From Stenotrophomonas sp. NA06056 (GTDB lineage: Bacteria > Pseudomonadota > Gammaproteobacteria > Xanthomonadales > Xanthomonadaceae), in NCBI RefSeq assembly GCF_013364355.1, contig NZ_CP054931.1, forward strand, positions 3,844,001 to 3,908,000: 64,000 nucleotides of DNA, in the 5' to 3' direction. Each line of letters opens with the position of its first letter. Position 1 is the stretch's first letter. The position numbers and the translations under genes were made by a program. Below are positions 25,412 to 34,473 of this stretch, piece by piece. The notes under the pieces are model-generated. The model saw only the letters and a program-made list of their open reading frames with translations, was not told the origin of the DNA and ran no database searches.

Positions 25412-26662
25412 ATGAACGCGTACGAACTGATCGACCTCTCCCTCCAGCGCTTCAGCCCCAAGGAGGTCGCCCAGGCACTGGGAGTTGATCCGAAGACGGT
25501 CCGCCGCTGGCAGCTGCGCGAGACCGAACCCAAGCCTTACATTGCAGATGCCATTCGCCAGCGTCTGCTGCCCTTCGGCGAGCCGCCTTCGGGCCAGGGC
25601 CAGTTCCGATTCATCGATCTGTTCGCCGGCATCGGCGGCATCCGTACCGCATTCGAGAAGCAGGGCGGCCGCTGTGTATTCACCAGCGAATGGGACCCCT
25701 ACGCGGTAAAGACATACAAGGCGAACTTCCACGACGGTCCGGATCACGTCTTCGAGTCGGACATCACCAAGGTTCATGAGAACGACGTGCCAGATCACGA
25801 CGTGTTGCTGGCGGGCTTCCCCTGCCAGCCGTTCTCGATCGCGGGTGTGTCCAAGAAGAACTCCCTCGGCCGTCCGCATGGCTTCTCGGACAAGACCCAA
25901 GGCACGTTGTTCTTTGACGTGGCGCGCATCATTGACGCCAAGCGTCCTCGCGCTTTCCTTCTGGAGAACGTGAAGAATCTGATGAGCCACGACAAGGGCC
26001 GCACGTTCTCAACGATCATGGACGTGCTCAAGAACGAGCTTGGCTACCATGTGCAGGCCAAGGTCATCAATGGCAAGCACTTTGGTCCCCAGCACCGCGA
26101 ACGAATCATCATCGTGGGCTTCCGCGAAGAGACCGCCTTCACGTGGGACGACCTGCAACTGCCTGACTTCGGCACCTCGCCCCGTATGGGCTCAGTCCTG
26201 CACAAGCAGGATGGCAGCGAGGGCGAGGATCAACCCTACATCGGTGGCACGAAAGGCAAGGTACTGGACAAGTACACGCTCTCGGACAAGCTGTGGGAGT
26301 ACCTGCAGAACTATGCGGCCAAGCACCGTGACAAGGGCAATGGCTTCGGCTTCGGTCTGGTGACCCCTGAAAGTACCTGCCGTACGCTCTCCGCGCGCTA
26401 CTACAAGGATGGTTCGGAGATCCTCATTTCCCAAGGCCCGAAGAAGAATCCGCGTCGCCTGACGCCGCGCGAGTGCGCCCGTCTGATGGGCTTTGATGAC
26501 AACTTCCGCATTCCAGTCTCCGATACCCGTGCCTACAAGCAGTTCGGAAACTCGGTGGTTGTGCCGGTGATCGCTGAAGTCGCCCGCATCATGGTTCCTC
26601 ACCTGCTCCATAAGGCTGATTCGGAGCCGGCAAAGCCGGCTAAGAAGAAGGCCAAGGCCTGA
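25412..26662 (+). CDS. DNA (cytosine-5) methyltransferase, Dcm/M.EcoRII-like
   Basis: The 416-residue protein begins with a small helix-turn-helix segment ([19 protein letters not shown]). The C5-methyltransferase motifs follow in order: motif [13 protein letters not shown], motif [13 protein letters not shown] with the catalytic Cys, motif [10 protein letters not shown], motif VIII QHRERI, a target-recognition region, and motifs [16 protein letters not shown] and [13 protein letters not shown] Lys/Ala-rich tail ends the protein. Vsr and an EcoRII-like endonuclease follow, so it probably protects CCWGG sites. Start 25412 was chosen because upstream codons are unlike the family. Confidence 0.9.
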   Translation: MNAYELIDLSLQRFSPKEVAQALGVDPKTVRRWQLRETEPKPYIADAIRQRLLPFGEPPSGQGQFRFIDLFAGIGGIRTAFEKQGGRCVFTSEWDPYAVKTYKANFHDGPDHVFESDITKVHENDVPDHDVLLAGFPCQPFSIAGVSKKNSLGRPHGFSDKTQGTLFFDVARIIDAKRPRAFLLENVKNLMSHDKGRTFSTIMDVLKNELGYHVQAKVINGKHFGPQHRERIIIVGFREETAFTWDDLQLPDFGTSPRMGSVLHKQDGSEGEDQPYIGGTKGKVLDKYTLSDKLWEYLQNYAAKHRDKGNGFGFGLVTPESTCRTLSARYYKDGSEILISQGPKKNPRRLTPRECARLMGFDDNFRIPVSDTRAYKQFGNSVVVPVIAEVARIMVPHLLHKADSEPAKPAKKKAKA

Positions 26663-26664
26663 CC

Positions 26665-27096
26665 TTGGTCGACAGCCTCACCCCGGAGCAGCGGTCCGCG
26701 CAGATGTCGCGGATCCGTGGTTCGAACACCAAGCTGGAGGTCCTTGTCCGCAAGGGCCTCCATGCTCGAGGGCTAAGGTATCGACTGGGTGGTGCAAAGC
26801 TGCCTGGCAGACCAGACATCGTGCTGCCTAAGTATCGGACCGTGGTGTTCGTCCACGGGTGCTTCTGGCATGGGCATGATTGTCCGCTATACCGACTGCC
26901 GAAGACGCGCCCGGAGTTCTGGGCAGATAAGATTGGCAAGAACAGGATCCGGGATCTGCGCGTTACCGCCGAGCTTGAAGCCCTGGGCTGGCGGGTGCTG
27001 ACCGTATGGGAGTGCTCCCTGCGCGGCAAGACCGCCCTTGAGCAGGCTTCATTTCTAGATCACTTTGCCGGGACACTACGACAAACAGCTCATTGA
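26665..27096 (+). CDS. vsr: Very short patch repair endonuclease Vsr
   Basis: The 143-residue protein nicks DNA 5' of T:G mismatches that arise when 5-methylcytosine deaminates. It has the Vsr signatures: MSRIRGSNTKLEVLVRKGLH, the catalytic Asp in GRPDIVLP, the zinc-binding and active-site VFVHGCFWHGHDC, and the C-terminal VLTVWECSL. Translation probably starts at TTG 26665, two bases after the methyltransferase stop; GTG at 26668 is an alternative. The tight spacing indicates co-expression with the methyltransferase whose mutagenic products it repairs. Confidence 0.9.
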   Translation: MVDSLTPEQRSAQMSRIRGSNTKLEVLVRKGLHARGLRYRLGGAKLPGRPDIVLPKYRTVVFVHGCFWHGHDCPLYRLPKTRPEFWADKIGKNRIRDLRVTAELEALGWRVLTVWECSLRGKTALEQASFLDHFAGTLRQTAH

Positions 27097-27108
27097 GGAA
27101 GAACTAAC

Positions 27109-28467
27109 GTGGACATGGATTTTCTGGAGCAGAGCTCAGACCAGTGGTCGCTGATGGAGTCCTTTGTCGGCCGCAGCGGCAAGCTGTTTCTGAAAAAACT
27201 CTCGCGCAATGATGCATCGTGGGCTAATGAGGGTGGCGGCCATCAGTATGGCTTCTATGTGCCCCGCGCCGTACGCGAGTCTGAATTTTTTCCGAAGCTT
27301 CATGCCCGGGAAGACATCCCGCATATCCTGGAAGCTGACTGCCCATCCTTCTGGCCTCAAACCGGTGAGGTCAGGAGCGACTCAGGTATCAAGTACTACA
27401 GCAACAAGGGCTCTGAGTGCCACTTCACGAGGATTCCCGCAGAGCTTTTTGCTGGCCTCAACCCCGCATCATGGCTTCTGGGCGGGACGCTTGAAGAGCC
27501 TGAAGGGGATGCGCATCACTGGTTCATGGTGATCGACTCAGCATCTACGGAAGCGGAAATGCTTGAGAGTCGCCTCGACATCCAAGCGAACTTCCACTTC
27601 GATCTTTTCGATCCATCGAAGTTCAAACGCGCCTCGGCCATCGAGTCGGACGAAGCTGCGGAACTGATCAGCGAGATCGATGCCGCGATCAGGACTGGCA
27701 CCGTCGAGACGCTCGTTGCGAAGTACTCGAAGCTTCCTGATTCGCTTGTGCTTGCGGATGAGGCGCGGTTGGATTTCCTCAGATCTGTGAGGTCGAAGAC
27801 GTTCAACCCATGGGATATCAAAAAGCCTGGCGACGCTCTCATGCGCGTAAGCAGGGACATCGAGTTTTCAATCTACCGCCGACATGAGCTCCGCATGAGG
27901 GCAGTAGAAGTCGCCAAAGTTATAGCCCAGCATGATCGGTCTGCGACTGCAGCTGTACGCGGTTTCGCGTCCTTGAACTCGATATTTCTCTCTGCGAGCC
28001 AACAGCGGAAGAGCCGTGCTGGAAAGTCATTTGAGACCCATCTGGCCGCCATGTTGAAGGAGGGGGGAGTGAGGTTCGAGGCGCAGGCAATTCTTGGCCA
28101 GCGACGGCCGGACTTCGTCCTGCCTGATCAGGCGACGGTCGCCCTGGACACGCAGCGGCGATATGAAGACGCAGCCATTCTTTCGGCCAAGACGACTCTA
28201 CGCGAGCGATGGAAGCAGATCACCCACGAACGCTTCAATTGTGCAATCTTCCTGGCTACGGTGGATGACCGGGTTTCGAAGGAAGCACTTGCAGATCTAC
28301 GAAAGGCAGAGATCACACTGGTGGTGCCGGAGTCGTTGAAGATGAAGACCAATGAGTCGTTGTATCACCACGATTCAAACGTCATCTCATTTCGCACGTT
28401 TTTTGATGAAGAGCTGGCCTCCAAACGGCCTAAGCTCCTTCTCAATCTTCAGAATAATGTGGAATAG
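27109..28467 (+). CDS. EcoRII-like type II restriction endonuclease
   Basis: The 452-residue protein matches EcoRII across both domains. The N-terminal effector-binding B3-like domain has GGHQYGFYVPRAVRE at about 43-57. The C-terminal catalytic domain has QQRKSRAGKSFETHL, RRPDFVLP (Asp, about residue 334) and LSAKTTLRERWKQI (Lys, about 361), as in EcoRII. It would cleave CCWGG, needing a second site as allosteric effector. It is somewhat longer than EcoRII (404 residues). GTG at 27109 follows GAGGAAG; ATG at 27115 is also possible. It is 12 bases behind vsr. Confidence 0.88.
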   Translation: MDMDFLEQSSDQWSLMESFVGRSGKLFLKKLSRNDASWANEGGGHQYGFYVPRAVRESEFFPKLHAREDIPHILEADCPSFWPQTGEVRSDSGIKYYSNKGSECHFTRIPAELFAGLNPASWLLGGTLEEPEGDAHHWFMVIDSASTEAEMLESRLDIQANFHFDLFDPSKFKRASAIESDEAAELISEIDAAIRTGTVETLVAKYSKLPDSLVLADEARLDFLRSVRSKTFNPWDIKKPGDALMRVSRDIEFSIYRRHELRMRAVEVAKVIAQHDRSATAAVRGFASLNSIFLSASQQRKSRAGKSFETHLAAMLKEGGVRFEAQAILGQRRPDFVLPDQATVALDTQRRYEDAAILSAKTTLRERWKQITHERFNCAIFLATVDDRVSKEALADLRKAEITLVVPESLKMKTNESLYHHDSNVISFRTFFDEELASKRPKLLLNLQNNVE

Positions 28468-28728
28468 TCGCTAAATTAGAGAATAGGATTTAATTGATTA
28501 GCGTGCCGATGACTTCGCAGGTCTGGTTCCATGCTTTGATCGAGCACACGACAGAGGGAAGTAGCCGTCGATGGCTCAAGGCATCAATTGACAGCTGCAA
28601 GTCGACCTGATAAACAGAAGAAGTACCACCGCTATAAGGACTTGCGTCGCCAACAGGAATGTCCCGGAGACATTTTTCGCCTTATTTGTGATCCTGTCTA
28701 GATTATCGCCAGCAATCAGGGAGGTCGC

Positions 28729-28956
28729 ATGCCGCTTTATTCTGATATTGATGGAGATTCCGGCGTCCACTCATATGAGTTTGGACCCGACTGGATCGTG
28801 GTGAACTTCACAAAGGGGGGCTCGTATCGGTATGACGCAAGCCGGCCGGGCATAGCCCATGTGCATGCAATGATTTCTCTTGCAGGAGCGGGCAACGGCT
28901 TGAATGCGTATATCAACAAGAATGTACGCGCGAACTACGCTGAAAAGTTGGGGTGA
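28729..28956 (+). CDS. Small KTSC-like protein
   Basis: The 75-residue protein begins MPLYSDIDGDSGVHSYEFGPDW, followed by a strand VNFTKGGSYRYDAS, a helix, and NGLNAYINKNVRANY. This is the short KTSC-like fold often encoded as a single gene near mobile or defence loci. Function is unknown. It lies in low-GC DNA 261 bases after the restriction gene and is probably transcribed separately. Confidence 0.6.
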   Translation: MPLYSDIDGDSGVHSYEFGPDWIVVNFTKGGSYRYDASRPGIAHVHAMISLAGAGNGLNAYINKNVRANYAEKLG

Positions 28957-29507
28957 TCTTCCTTCTCATGGCAGCATTATCTGCCATGAGACTTTAGATC
29001 GAGCCCGTCAAGAAACATAACTTTTTGCGGTGGCCTACCGGCTTTTACTCAGGTCATTGCGGTTAATGTAGCGGCGCAGGCCGCCCTAGGTGTTTTCATC
29101 TTCAGCGCTTGGCGAGGGCGCTGTTGGTCGTAAAGCGATCAAGTCAACGATTAGCCGCGATACACGGGTATGGCTCTCGAAGCAATGCCGGGGCACGCAC
29201 TGCTCTCTCAGCGTTCTGATCACGCATCCAATCATGCCGTTCTGCTTTAGGCCGTGTGGGATGGATTCCTACTTCAAGACGCAGCCGTAGCTGCGCATCA
29301 ATCCTGTGTAGTCGCGACTGGCACGACCAAGCCGTTATTGAAACGGAATAGGAACGGCTCATGCACTATGTCCCAGCGCAACATAGCGTGTGATAAGAGC
29401 ACTAACAATGATCCCACTCAGCTCTCTCTACATAGCACAAACGAAATGGCTTGGGCGGCGTCCGGCGGGGCATTACCACAAACGGGATTTCGCACCACCG
29501 GCAGCGA
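28957..29507. other. AT-richer gap with no supported gene
   Basis: Bases between the KTSC-like gene and the stop of the ImmA/IrrE gene contain only short frames without ribosome-binding sites or family resemblance. No tRNA-like sequence, direct repeat pair or obvious attachment site was seen. Confidence 0.45.
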
Positions 29508-30524
29508 CTAATCTACAGCGAGCGAGTGCACTCGAGAAGCTACAAAATCAGAAAACTTGGAATGCTTTGCGAACGATGCATACTCAGCCCGATCATTGAA
29601 TCGCTGGATCACTGCGGCACGAATAGCACCCTGAGATGAAACCGTATTCCGCCGACACTGGCTATTTACGAACCCAACAACCCCATTAACCTTTAACTTA
29701 AATTTCTTTGCCGCGTCTTGATCGGATACCAAGTCACCAACAATTTCATCGAGGATTGTCCGCCAGTCCACCAAAGATGCACTGGAGCCTTCCTCACCCA
29801 CACTGGCCGGCAAACACCACCAATGGTACGTACTTCCAGCCCTTTTAAAACTTCTGTATCTCTCTGCATATTCGTACGAATTAGACGGCAATTGCACTTG
29901 CCACTCAGGAGCCACTGCCAGAGTGCCATCTGACCTTCCGGCATTCAGCACCATGTCCGAATCGTCGGTGACGGCGTATACATGGCCTGGAGGGAGCGCC
30001 TTAATCAAATTAATAGCAGCAGCTTGGGGCGAAACCTGCGCCTGATCAATCAAGGAAAGATGAACATCAGACGCTTCCATCTCATTTATTAGCTGAGCCA
30101 ACCACGCTTTGGGCATCAACAATTCAGAAGCAAAAGCATTCGCCTGACGTTCCATCTCAATATAAGCATCGACATTGGCAATTCGCTGAGAGGTGTCAAG
30201 TGACTCATCATCCAAGAATACGCCCCGATGCCACGGAATAATAACGTGTCCTAACTCGTGGGCAGCGGTAAATCGCATCCTAGCACCGGGAATTCTCGAA
30301 TTAATAATTATTCGAGGGCGAGCCCCACATCCAATATCAAGCACAATCCCATCAAACTGGAAAGGAATGGGTACGATCTCTAGCTCAGCATAATTTTTAA
30401 TAATCCCAATTACATCAACGGGGACTGTTGAACCATGTCTCGCAAGCAGAATAGCTGCAATGTTTCTTGCAGAGTCACAGAGATCGACCCCTTTCACTTT
30501 ATTCGTCCCGTTCTGCGCAGCCAT
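29508..30524 (-). CDS. ImmA/IrrE-family metallopeptidase, third gene of toxin operon
   Basis: The 338-residue protein carries the zinc-protease motif HELGH at residues 89-93 and the downstream Glu-containing ERQANAFASELLMP typical of ImmA/IrrE enzymes, which cleave repressors or antitoxins. No helix-turn-helix is seen. The C-terminal 180 residues are unassigned. Translation may start at ATG 30524 (overlap of 31 bases with the previous gene) or at GTG 30497, which would give a 4-base overlap. It is co-transcribed with the two genes upstream and has a much lower GC content than the core genome. Confidence 0.8.
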   Translation of the reverse strand: MAAQNGTNKVKGVDLCDSARNIAAILLARHGSTVPVDVIGIIKNYAELEIVPIPFQFDGIVLDIGCGARPRIIINSRIPGARMRFTAAHELGHVIIPWHRGVFLDDESLDTSQRIANVDAYIEMERQANAFASELLMPKAWLAQLINEMEASDVHLSLIDQAQVSPQAAAINLIKALPPGHVYAVTDDSDMVLNAGRSDGTLAVAPEWQVQLPSNSYEYAERYRSFKRAGSTYHWWCLPASVGEEGSSASLVDWRTILDEIVGDLVSDQDAAKKFKLKVNGVVGFVNSQCRRNTVSSQGAIRAAVIQRFNDRAEYASFAKHSKFSDFVASRVHSLAVD

Positions 30525-30820
30525 TTAACGACCGGGCTGTTCTCCGATAGACCTTGGCCTCTCGCGGCCAATGGCAGCGCCATAGCACCCTTGATATACT
30601 CGTCAAATGTTTGGCCATTCGTACGCGCGGTAATTACGGAGAGTATTACGGAGGAATCGAGCAGCCAAGCGGAATACTCTTCTTCAGTAAGTCCAATGTA
30701 TTCAGAAAGTTCCATTTCGATGGACGCGTCATCGTGCCACGCCTGCACAGCACCATCGATGCCGTCAGGTAGCTCTTGGCCGCGAATACATTTGTCTATA
30801 AAGCTAAGCTCACGAGACAT
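30494..30820 (-). CDS. Small acidic protein, candidate antitoxin/immunity
   Basis: The 108-residue acidic protein starts SRELSFIDKCIRGQELPDG and has a conserved-looking core AWHDDASIEMELSEYIGL followed by TEEEYSAWLLD; its end VVKWLRRTGRIK is basic. It overlaps the toxin gene by 11 bases upstream and the ImmA/IrrE gene downstream. Acidic charge and position between a ribonuclease toxin and a protease make an antitoxin the most likely role, inferred from context. It does not resemble colicin E3 immunity protein as far as I can see. Confidence 0.6.
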   Translation of the reverse strand: MSRELSFIDKCIRGQELPDGIDGAVQAWHDDASIEMELSEYIGLTEEEYSAWLLDSSVILSVITARTNGQTFDEYIKGAMALPLAARGQGLSENSPVVKWLRRTGRIK

Positions 30821-31043
30821 CGATTTTCCTCCCTCGTACGGCGCCCTTTTGGAAATCCCCTGTCATGGCATCGATCACGCCAAGGTGGTTCCCACGCCGA
30901 TCATAGACCTCAATCTCTCCGTGATACGCGTCCCATTCATAGTAACGGTCCTGGTTTGGGGACTCCCAACGGGGGGGGACGCGGCGCGGAATTCGCTTGA
31001 GTTGATCTAAATAACACGGCTTTGGAATTGGAACCCGAGTCAC
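30810..31043 (-). CDS. Stand-alone colicin E3-type ribonuclease domain
   Basis: The 77-residue protein is just the cytotoxic domain of colicin E3/cloacin DF13, without receptor or translocation domains. YYEWDAYHGEIEVY at residues 34-47 matches the colicin E3 segment YEWDSQHGELE, and the catalytic Asp, His and Glu residues are kept (Asp38, His41, Glu43/Glu45). GRKIDV at the end keeps the Arg. These enzymes cut 16S rRNA in the decoding site (A1493). As an intracellular protein with a co-encoded partner, it would act as the toxin of a toxin-antitoxin or abortive-infection system. Confidence 0.8.
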   Translation of the reverse strand: MTRVPIPKPCYLDQLKRIPRRVPPRWESPNQDRYYEWDAYHGEIEVYDRRGNHLGVIDAMTGDFQKGAVRGRKIDVS

Positions 31044-31150
31044 GCTTTACTCCAAAGAAAATGTGTTGAACCCCAAGGGGATTTCCGGACATTTAGAAAG
31101 AGCGAGATAAAGGTAGAGGGCGTGTCGCACCCTCCACCTTTAAACACCTT

Positions 31151-33838
31151 TCAAACCCCAACAGGATTAGCCTTCTCCGGATCAATCTTGTACTGCTTGA
31201 TCGCCCGGGCCACATCCTTCGCGGTCATCTTCCCGTCCTTCGCCAGCGCCGCAATCGCGGCATGCGCGATGTAGTACCGGTCAACCTCGAAGAACCGGCG
31301 CAGGTTCGCACGCGTGTCCGAACGACCAAACCCATCCGTACCCAGCACCGTGTACGACATCGGCACGAACGCGCGGATCTGGTCCGCATACGCACGCACA
31401 TAGTCGGTGGCGGCAATCGCCGGGCCCTGGCGGCCTTCCAGCAGCTCGGTCACGTAGGCCTTGCGCTGCTCACCTTCCGGATGCAGGCGGTTGGCACGTT
31501 CCACGTCGAAACCATCGCGACGCAGCTCGTTGAAGCTCGGGCAGGACCAGATGTCGGCGGTCACGCCGAAGTCCTTGTCCAGCAGCTCTGCCGCCGCAAT
31601 GGCTTCACGCAGGATGGTGCCCGAACCCAGCAGCTGCACGCGCAGCTCGCCCTTCTTCGGCTTGCCGGCGTCGGTCAGCAGGTACATGCCCTTGACGATC
31701 CCTTCGGCCGCGCCTTCCGGCATTTCCGGGTGGGTGTAGTTCTCGTTCATCAGGGTGACGTAGTAGTACTCGTCAATCTGATCTTCCATCATCGCCTTGG
31801 TGCCGTGCTGCAGGATCACCGTCACTTCGAAGCCGAAGGTCGGGTCGTAGCTGCGCACGTTCGGGATACCACCGGCCACCAGATGGCTGAAGCCATCTTC
31901 GTGCTGCAGGCCTTCACCGTTCAGCGTGGTGCGGCCGGCGGTACCACCCAGCAGGAAGCCGCGGGTACGCATGTCGGCGGCCTGCCAGGCGATGTCGCCC
32001 ACGCGCTGGAAGCCGAACATCGAGTAGTAGATGTAGAACGGCAGCATCGGCACGTTGCTGACCGAGTAGCTGGTACCAGCCGCCATCCACGAGCTGATCG
32101 CGCCCGGCTCGCTGATGCCCTGCTGCAGCACCTGGCCGCTCTGGTCTTCGCGGTAGAACATCAGCTGGTCGGCGTCGACCGGCTTGTACTTCTGGCCGAA
32201 CGGCGCGTAGATGCCGATCTGGCGGAACAGGCCTTCCATGCCGAAGGTACGAGCTTCGTCGGCCACGATCGGCACGATGTGCGGGCCCAGTTCCTTGTCG
32301 CGCAGGGTGATGTTCAGGCTCTGCACGAATGCCATGGTGGTGGAATAGCTGCGCTCGCCGCTGCTCTTCAGCAGGCGCTCGTAGCTTTCCAGCTTCGGTG
32401 CATTGAAGCTCTTTTCGGCCTTGCGGCGGCGCTGCGGCAGGTAACCACCCAGCGACGCACGGCGCTCCTGCAGGTACTGCACTTCCGGCGAATCCGGGCC
32501 CGGGTGGTAGAACGGCACCTGGCCATCGGCCAGCTGCGCGTCGGTCACCGGGATGTTGAAGCGGTCGCGGAAGTGGCGCACCGCTTCGTCGTCCAGCTTC
32601 TTGGTCTGGTGGGTCGGGTTCAGTGCCTCACCGGCGCTGCCCATCCCGTAGCCCTTGACCGTCTTGGCCAGGATCACGGTCGGCATGCCCTTGGTGTTCA
32701 CGGCCTGGTGGTAGGCGGCGTACACCTTGTGCGGGTCGTGGCCACCACGGTTCAGGCGCCAGATGTCGTCGTCGGACAGACCGGCCACCATCGCGGCGGT
32801 TTCCGGGTACTTGCCGAAGAAATGCTCGCGCGTGTACGCGCCGCCGAAGGCCTTGCAGTTCTGGTATTCGCCGTCGACGGTTTCCATCATCAGCTTCTTC
32901 AGGACGCCATTGGTGTCCTTGGCCAGCAGGGCATCCCAGTAACCGCCCCACAGCAGCTTGATGACATTCCAGCCGCCGCCACGGAACACGCCTTCCAGCT
33001 CCTGGATGATCTTGCCGTTGCCGCGCACCGGGCCGTCCAGGCGCTGCAGGTTGCAGTTCACCACGAAGATCAGGTTGTCCAGGCCTTCACGGCCAGCCAG
33101 TGCGATGGCACCCAGGGTTTCCGGCTCGTCGCTCTCGCCGTCGCCGATGAAGCACCACACCTTGCGGTCGGACTTCTCGATCAGGCCACGGTTTTCCAGG
33201 TAGCGCATGAACTGCGCCTGGTAGATGGCGGCCAGCGGGCCCAGGCCCATCGACACGGTCGGGGTCTGCCAGTATTCCGGCATCAGCCACGGATGCGGGT
33301 ACGACGACAGGCCGCCGCCGTCCACTTCCATGCGGAACTTGTCCAGCTGCTCTTCGTTGATGCGGCCTTCCAGGAAGGAACGCGCGTAGATGCCCGGGGC
33401 GCTGTGGCCCTGGATGAACAGCAGGTCGCCCGGGTGGTTCTCACTGGGGGCGCGCCAGAAGTGGTTGAAGCCCACGTCGTACAGCGTTGCGCCGGAGGCG
33501 AACGAAGCGATGTGGCCGCCCAGGTCACCCGGCTTGCGGTTGGCGCGCACCACGGTGGCCATCGCGTTCCAGCGGATGATCGAACGGATGCGCCATTCCA
33601 GTTCGGCGTTGCCCGGGCTCTTGGCCTCCAGCTGCGGCTCGATGGTGTTGACGTATTCGGTAGTGGGAGAGAACGGCAGATAGGCACCCGAACGACGGGT
33701 CAGTTCCACCATGCCTTCCAGCAGCTGATGCGCGCGCTCGGGGCCCTCGACATCAATAACGGCCTTCAACGACTCGATCCACTCCTGGGTTTCCACAGGA
33801 TTCGGGTCGTTGTTCAGCACCTCGTTCAACCAGTTCAT
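31151..33838 (-). CDS. aceE: Pyruvate dehydrogenase E1 component
   Basis: The 895-residue homodimeric-type E1 subunit uses thiamine diphosphate to decarboxylate pyruvate and transfer the acetyl group to the lipoyl domain of E2. The ThDP motif runs from GDGESDEPETLGA to FVVNCNLQ, and the N-terminus has DPNPVETQEWIESL as in AceE. Length fits E. coli AceE (887). Start 33838 (MNWLNEVL) is preceded by GGGAGCG; an in-frame ATG lies four codons upstream. E2 and E3 genes are not adjacent in this window. Confidence 0.97.
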   Translation of the reverse strand: MNWLNEVLNNDPNPVETQEWIESLKAVIDVEGPERAHQLLEGMVELTRRSGAYLPFSPTTEYVNTIEPQLEAKSPGNAELEWRIRSIIRWNAMATVVRANRKPGDLGGHIASFASGATLYDVGFNHFWRAPSENHPGDLLFIQGHSAPGIYARSFLEGRINEEQLDKFRMEVDGGGLSSYPHPWLMPEYWQTPTVSMGLGPLAAIYQAQFMRYLENRGLIEKSDRKVWCFIGDGESDEPETLGAIALAGREGLDNLIFVVNCNLQRLDGPVRGNGKIIQELEGVFRGGGWNVIKLLWGGYWDALLAKDTNGVLKKLMMETVDGEYQNCKAFGGAYTREHFFGKYPETAAMVAGLSDDDIWRLNRGGHDPHKVYAAYHQAVNTKGMPTVILAKTVKGYGMGSAGEALNPTHQTKKLDDEAVRHFRDRFNIPVTDAQLADGQVPFYHPGPDSPEVQYLQERRASLGGYLPQRRRKAEKSFNAPKLESYERLLKSSGERSYSTTMAFVQSLNITLRDKELGPHIVPIVADEARTFGMEGLFRQIGIYAPFGQKYKPVDADQLMFYREDQSGQVLQQGISEPGAISSWMAAGTSYSVSNVPMLPFYIYYSMFGFQRVGDIAWQAADMRTRGFLLGGTAGRTTLNGEGLQHEDGFSHLVAGGIPNVRSYDPTFGFEVTVILQHGTKAMMEDQIDEYYYVTLMNENYTHPEMPEGAAEGIVKGMYLLTDAGKPKKGELRVQLLGSGTILREAIAAAELLDKDFGVTADIWSCPSFNELRRDGFDVERANRLHPEGEQRKAYVTELLEGRQGPAIAATDYVRAYADQIRAFVPMSYTVLGTDGFGRSDTRANLRRFFEVDRYYIAHAAIAALAKDGKMTAKDVARAIKQYKIDPEKANPVGV

Positions 33839-34434
33839 TAGCGCTCCCATTACCGCACGCACGCGCGCGACTGTTGATAGATTTCTAGACCGCAAAGTGT
33901 AGCGCACCAAGGCCTTTCGTCACTTGGCTACGCTGGCGTATGGAGGCATGCCACCCCTGTCTGCATGGCATGTCCCGGGACGTCCACCAGCGGGACAAAG
34001 CACTGCTGCAGGCCGCTGTGGCTGCCTGCAAGGGCTGCGCCAGCTGTCGCCTGCGGCCTGCTGCGCCCATGCGCAGGACGCAGTGTTACTGCTGCGGATG
34101 ACCGTTGTGGGGCAAGGCCGGCGCCGTGTCGGCGTTGTCTGATGCGCTGCCGCTGAACCCGCGACAACGTGTCGCGCGTGCCTCTCGACGCGGACGGGGC
34201 CGCTGCGCACGGTTAGCGGCGAGCAGGCCCCTTCCCGCGGTTCGCCGCTCGTCTGCTGCGCCCCGGCCGGGGCGAAACCCCGCAGCGCCGTTGCGTGGCC
34301 CGATACGGATGTCGGGCCGCGCAACGGTGGCTTGCGCATCGCACAGTCGTCCCCTGATCCCTTGCGGCACCTGGCGGCGTGGCCCGATCTGGCAAGCGTT
34401 GTGGCCGAAACCGTACTTGTCGGGTTCGGCTTAT
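33839..34434. other. Gap upstream of aceE, hairpins only
   Basis: No supported gene. It should hold the aceE promoter on the minus strand. An interrupted inverted repeat spans 34289-34326 (CGTTGCG...CGCAACG with GGCCCGA/TCGGGCC inside), and GCCCCGGCCGGGGC at 34259-34272 is palindromic. Long frames on both strands here look like GC-driven noise. Confidence 0.5.
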
Positions 34435-34471
34435 CGATATATCGTTTGCGGCACACGTTACCGATATATCG
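34435..34471. promoter_or_regulatory. Twin CGATATATCG operators before the PadR gene
   Basis: Two identical palindromes CGATATATCG lie at 34435-34444 and 34462-34471, with 27 bases from start to start. The second ends two bases before the ATG of the PadR-family gene. AT-rich inverted repeats of this kind are the operators of the E. coli YqjI repressor, so autoregulation by the PadR protein is likely. Confidence 0.7.
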
Positions 34472-34473
34472 AA

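Noticed and set aside
28576..28770. A 64-codon minus-strand frame with a hydrophobic stretch
   Set aside because: It overlaps the start of the KTSC-like gene, lacks a clear ribosome-binding site and could arise by chance in AT-rich DNA.
28957..29507. Possible attachment site of the defence island
   Set aside because: No direct repeats, tRNA end or integrase were seen in or around this gap.
31262..33841. An 859-codon open frame antisense to aceE
   Set aside because: Composition is dominated by His, Gln, Val and Arg with no domain, and it is fully covered by aceE, whose protein is highly conserved.
33920..34456. A 178-codon minus-strand frame upstream of aceE
   Set aside because: Arg/Pro/Ser-rich composition without structure, crossing inverted repeats and the PadR operators.
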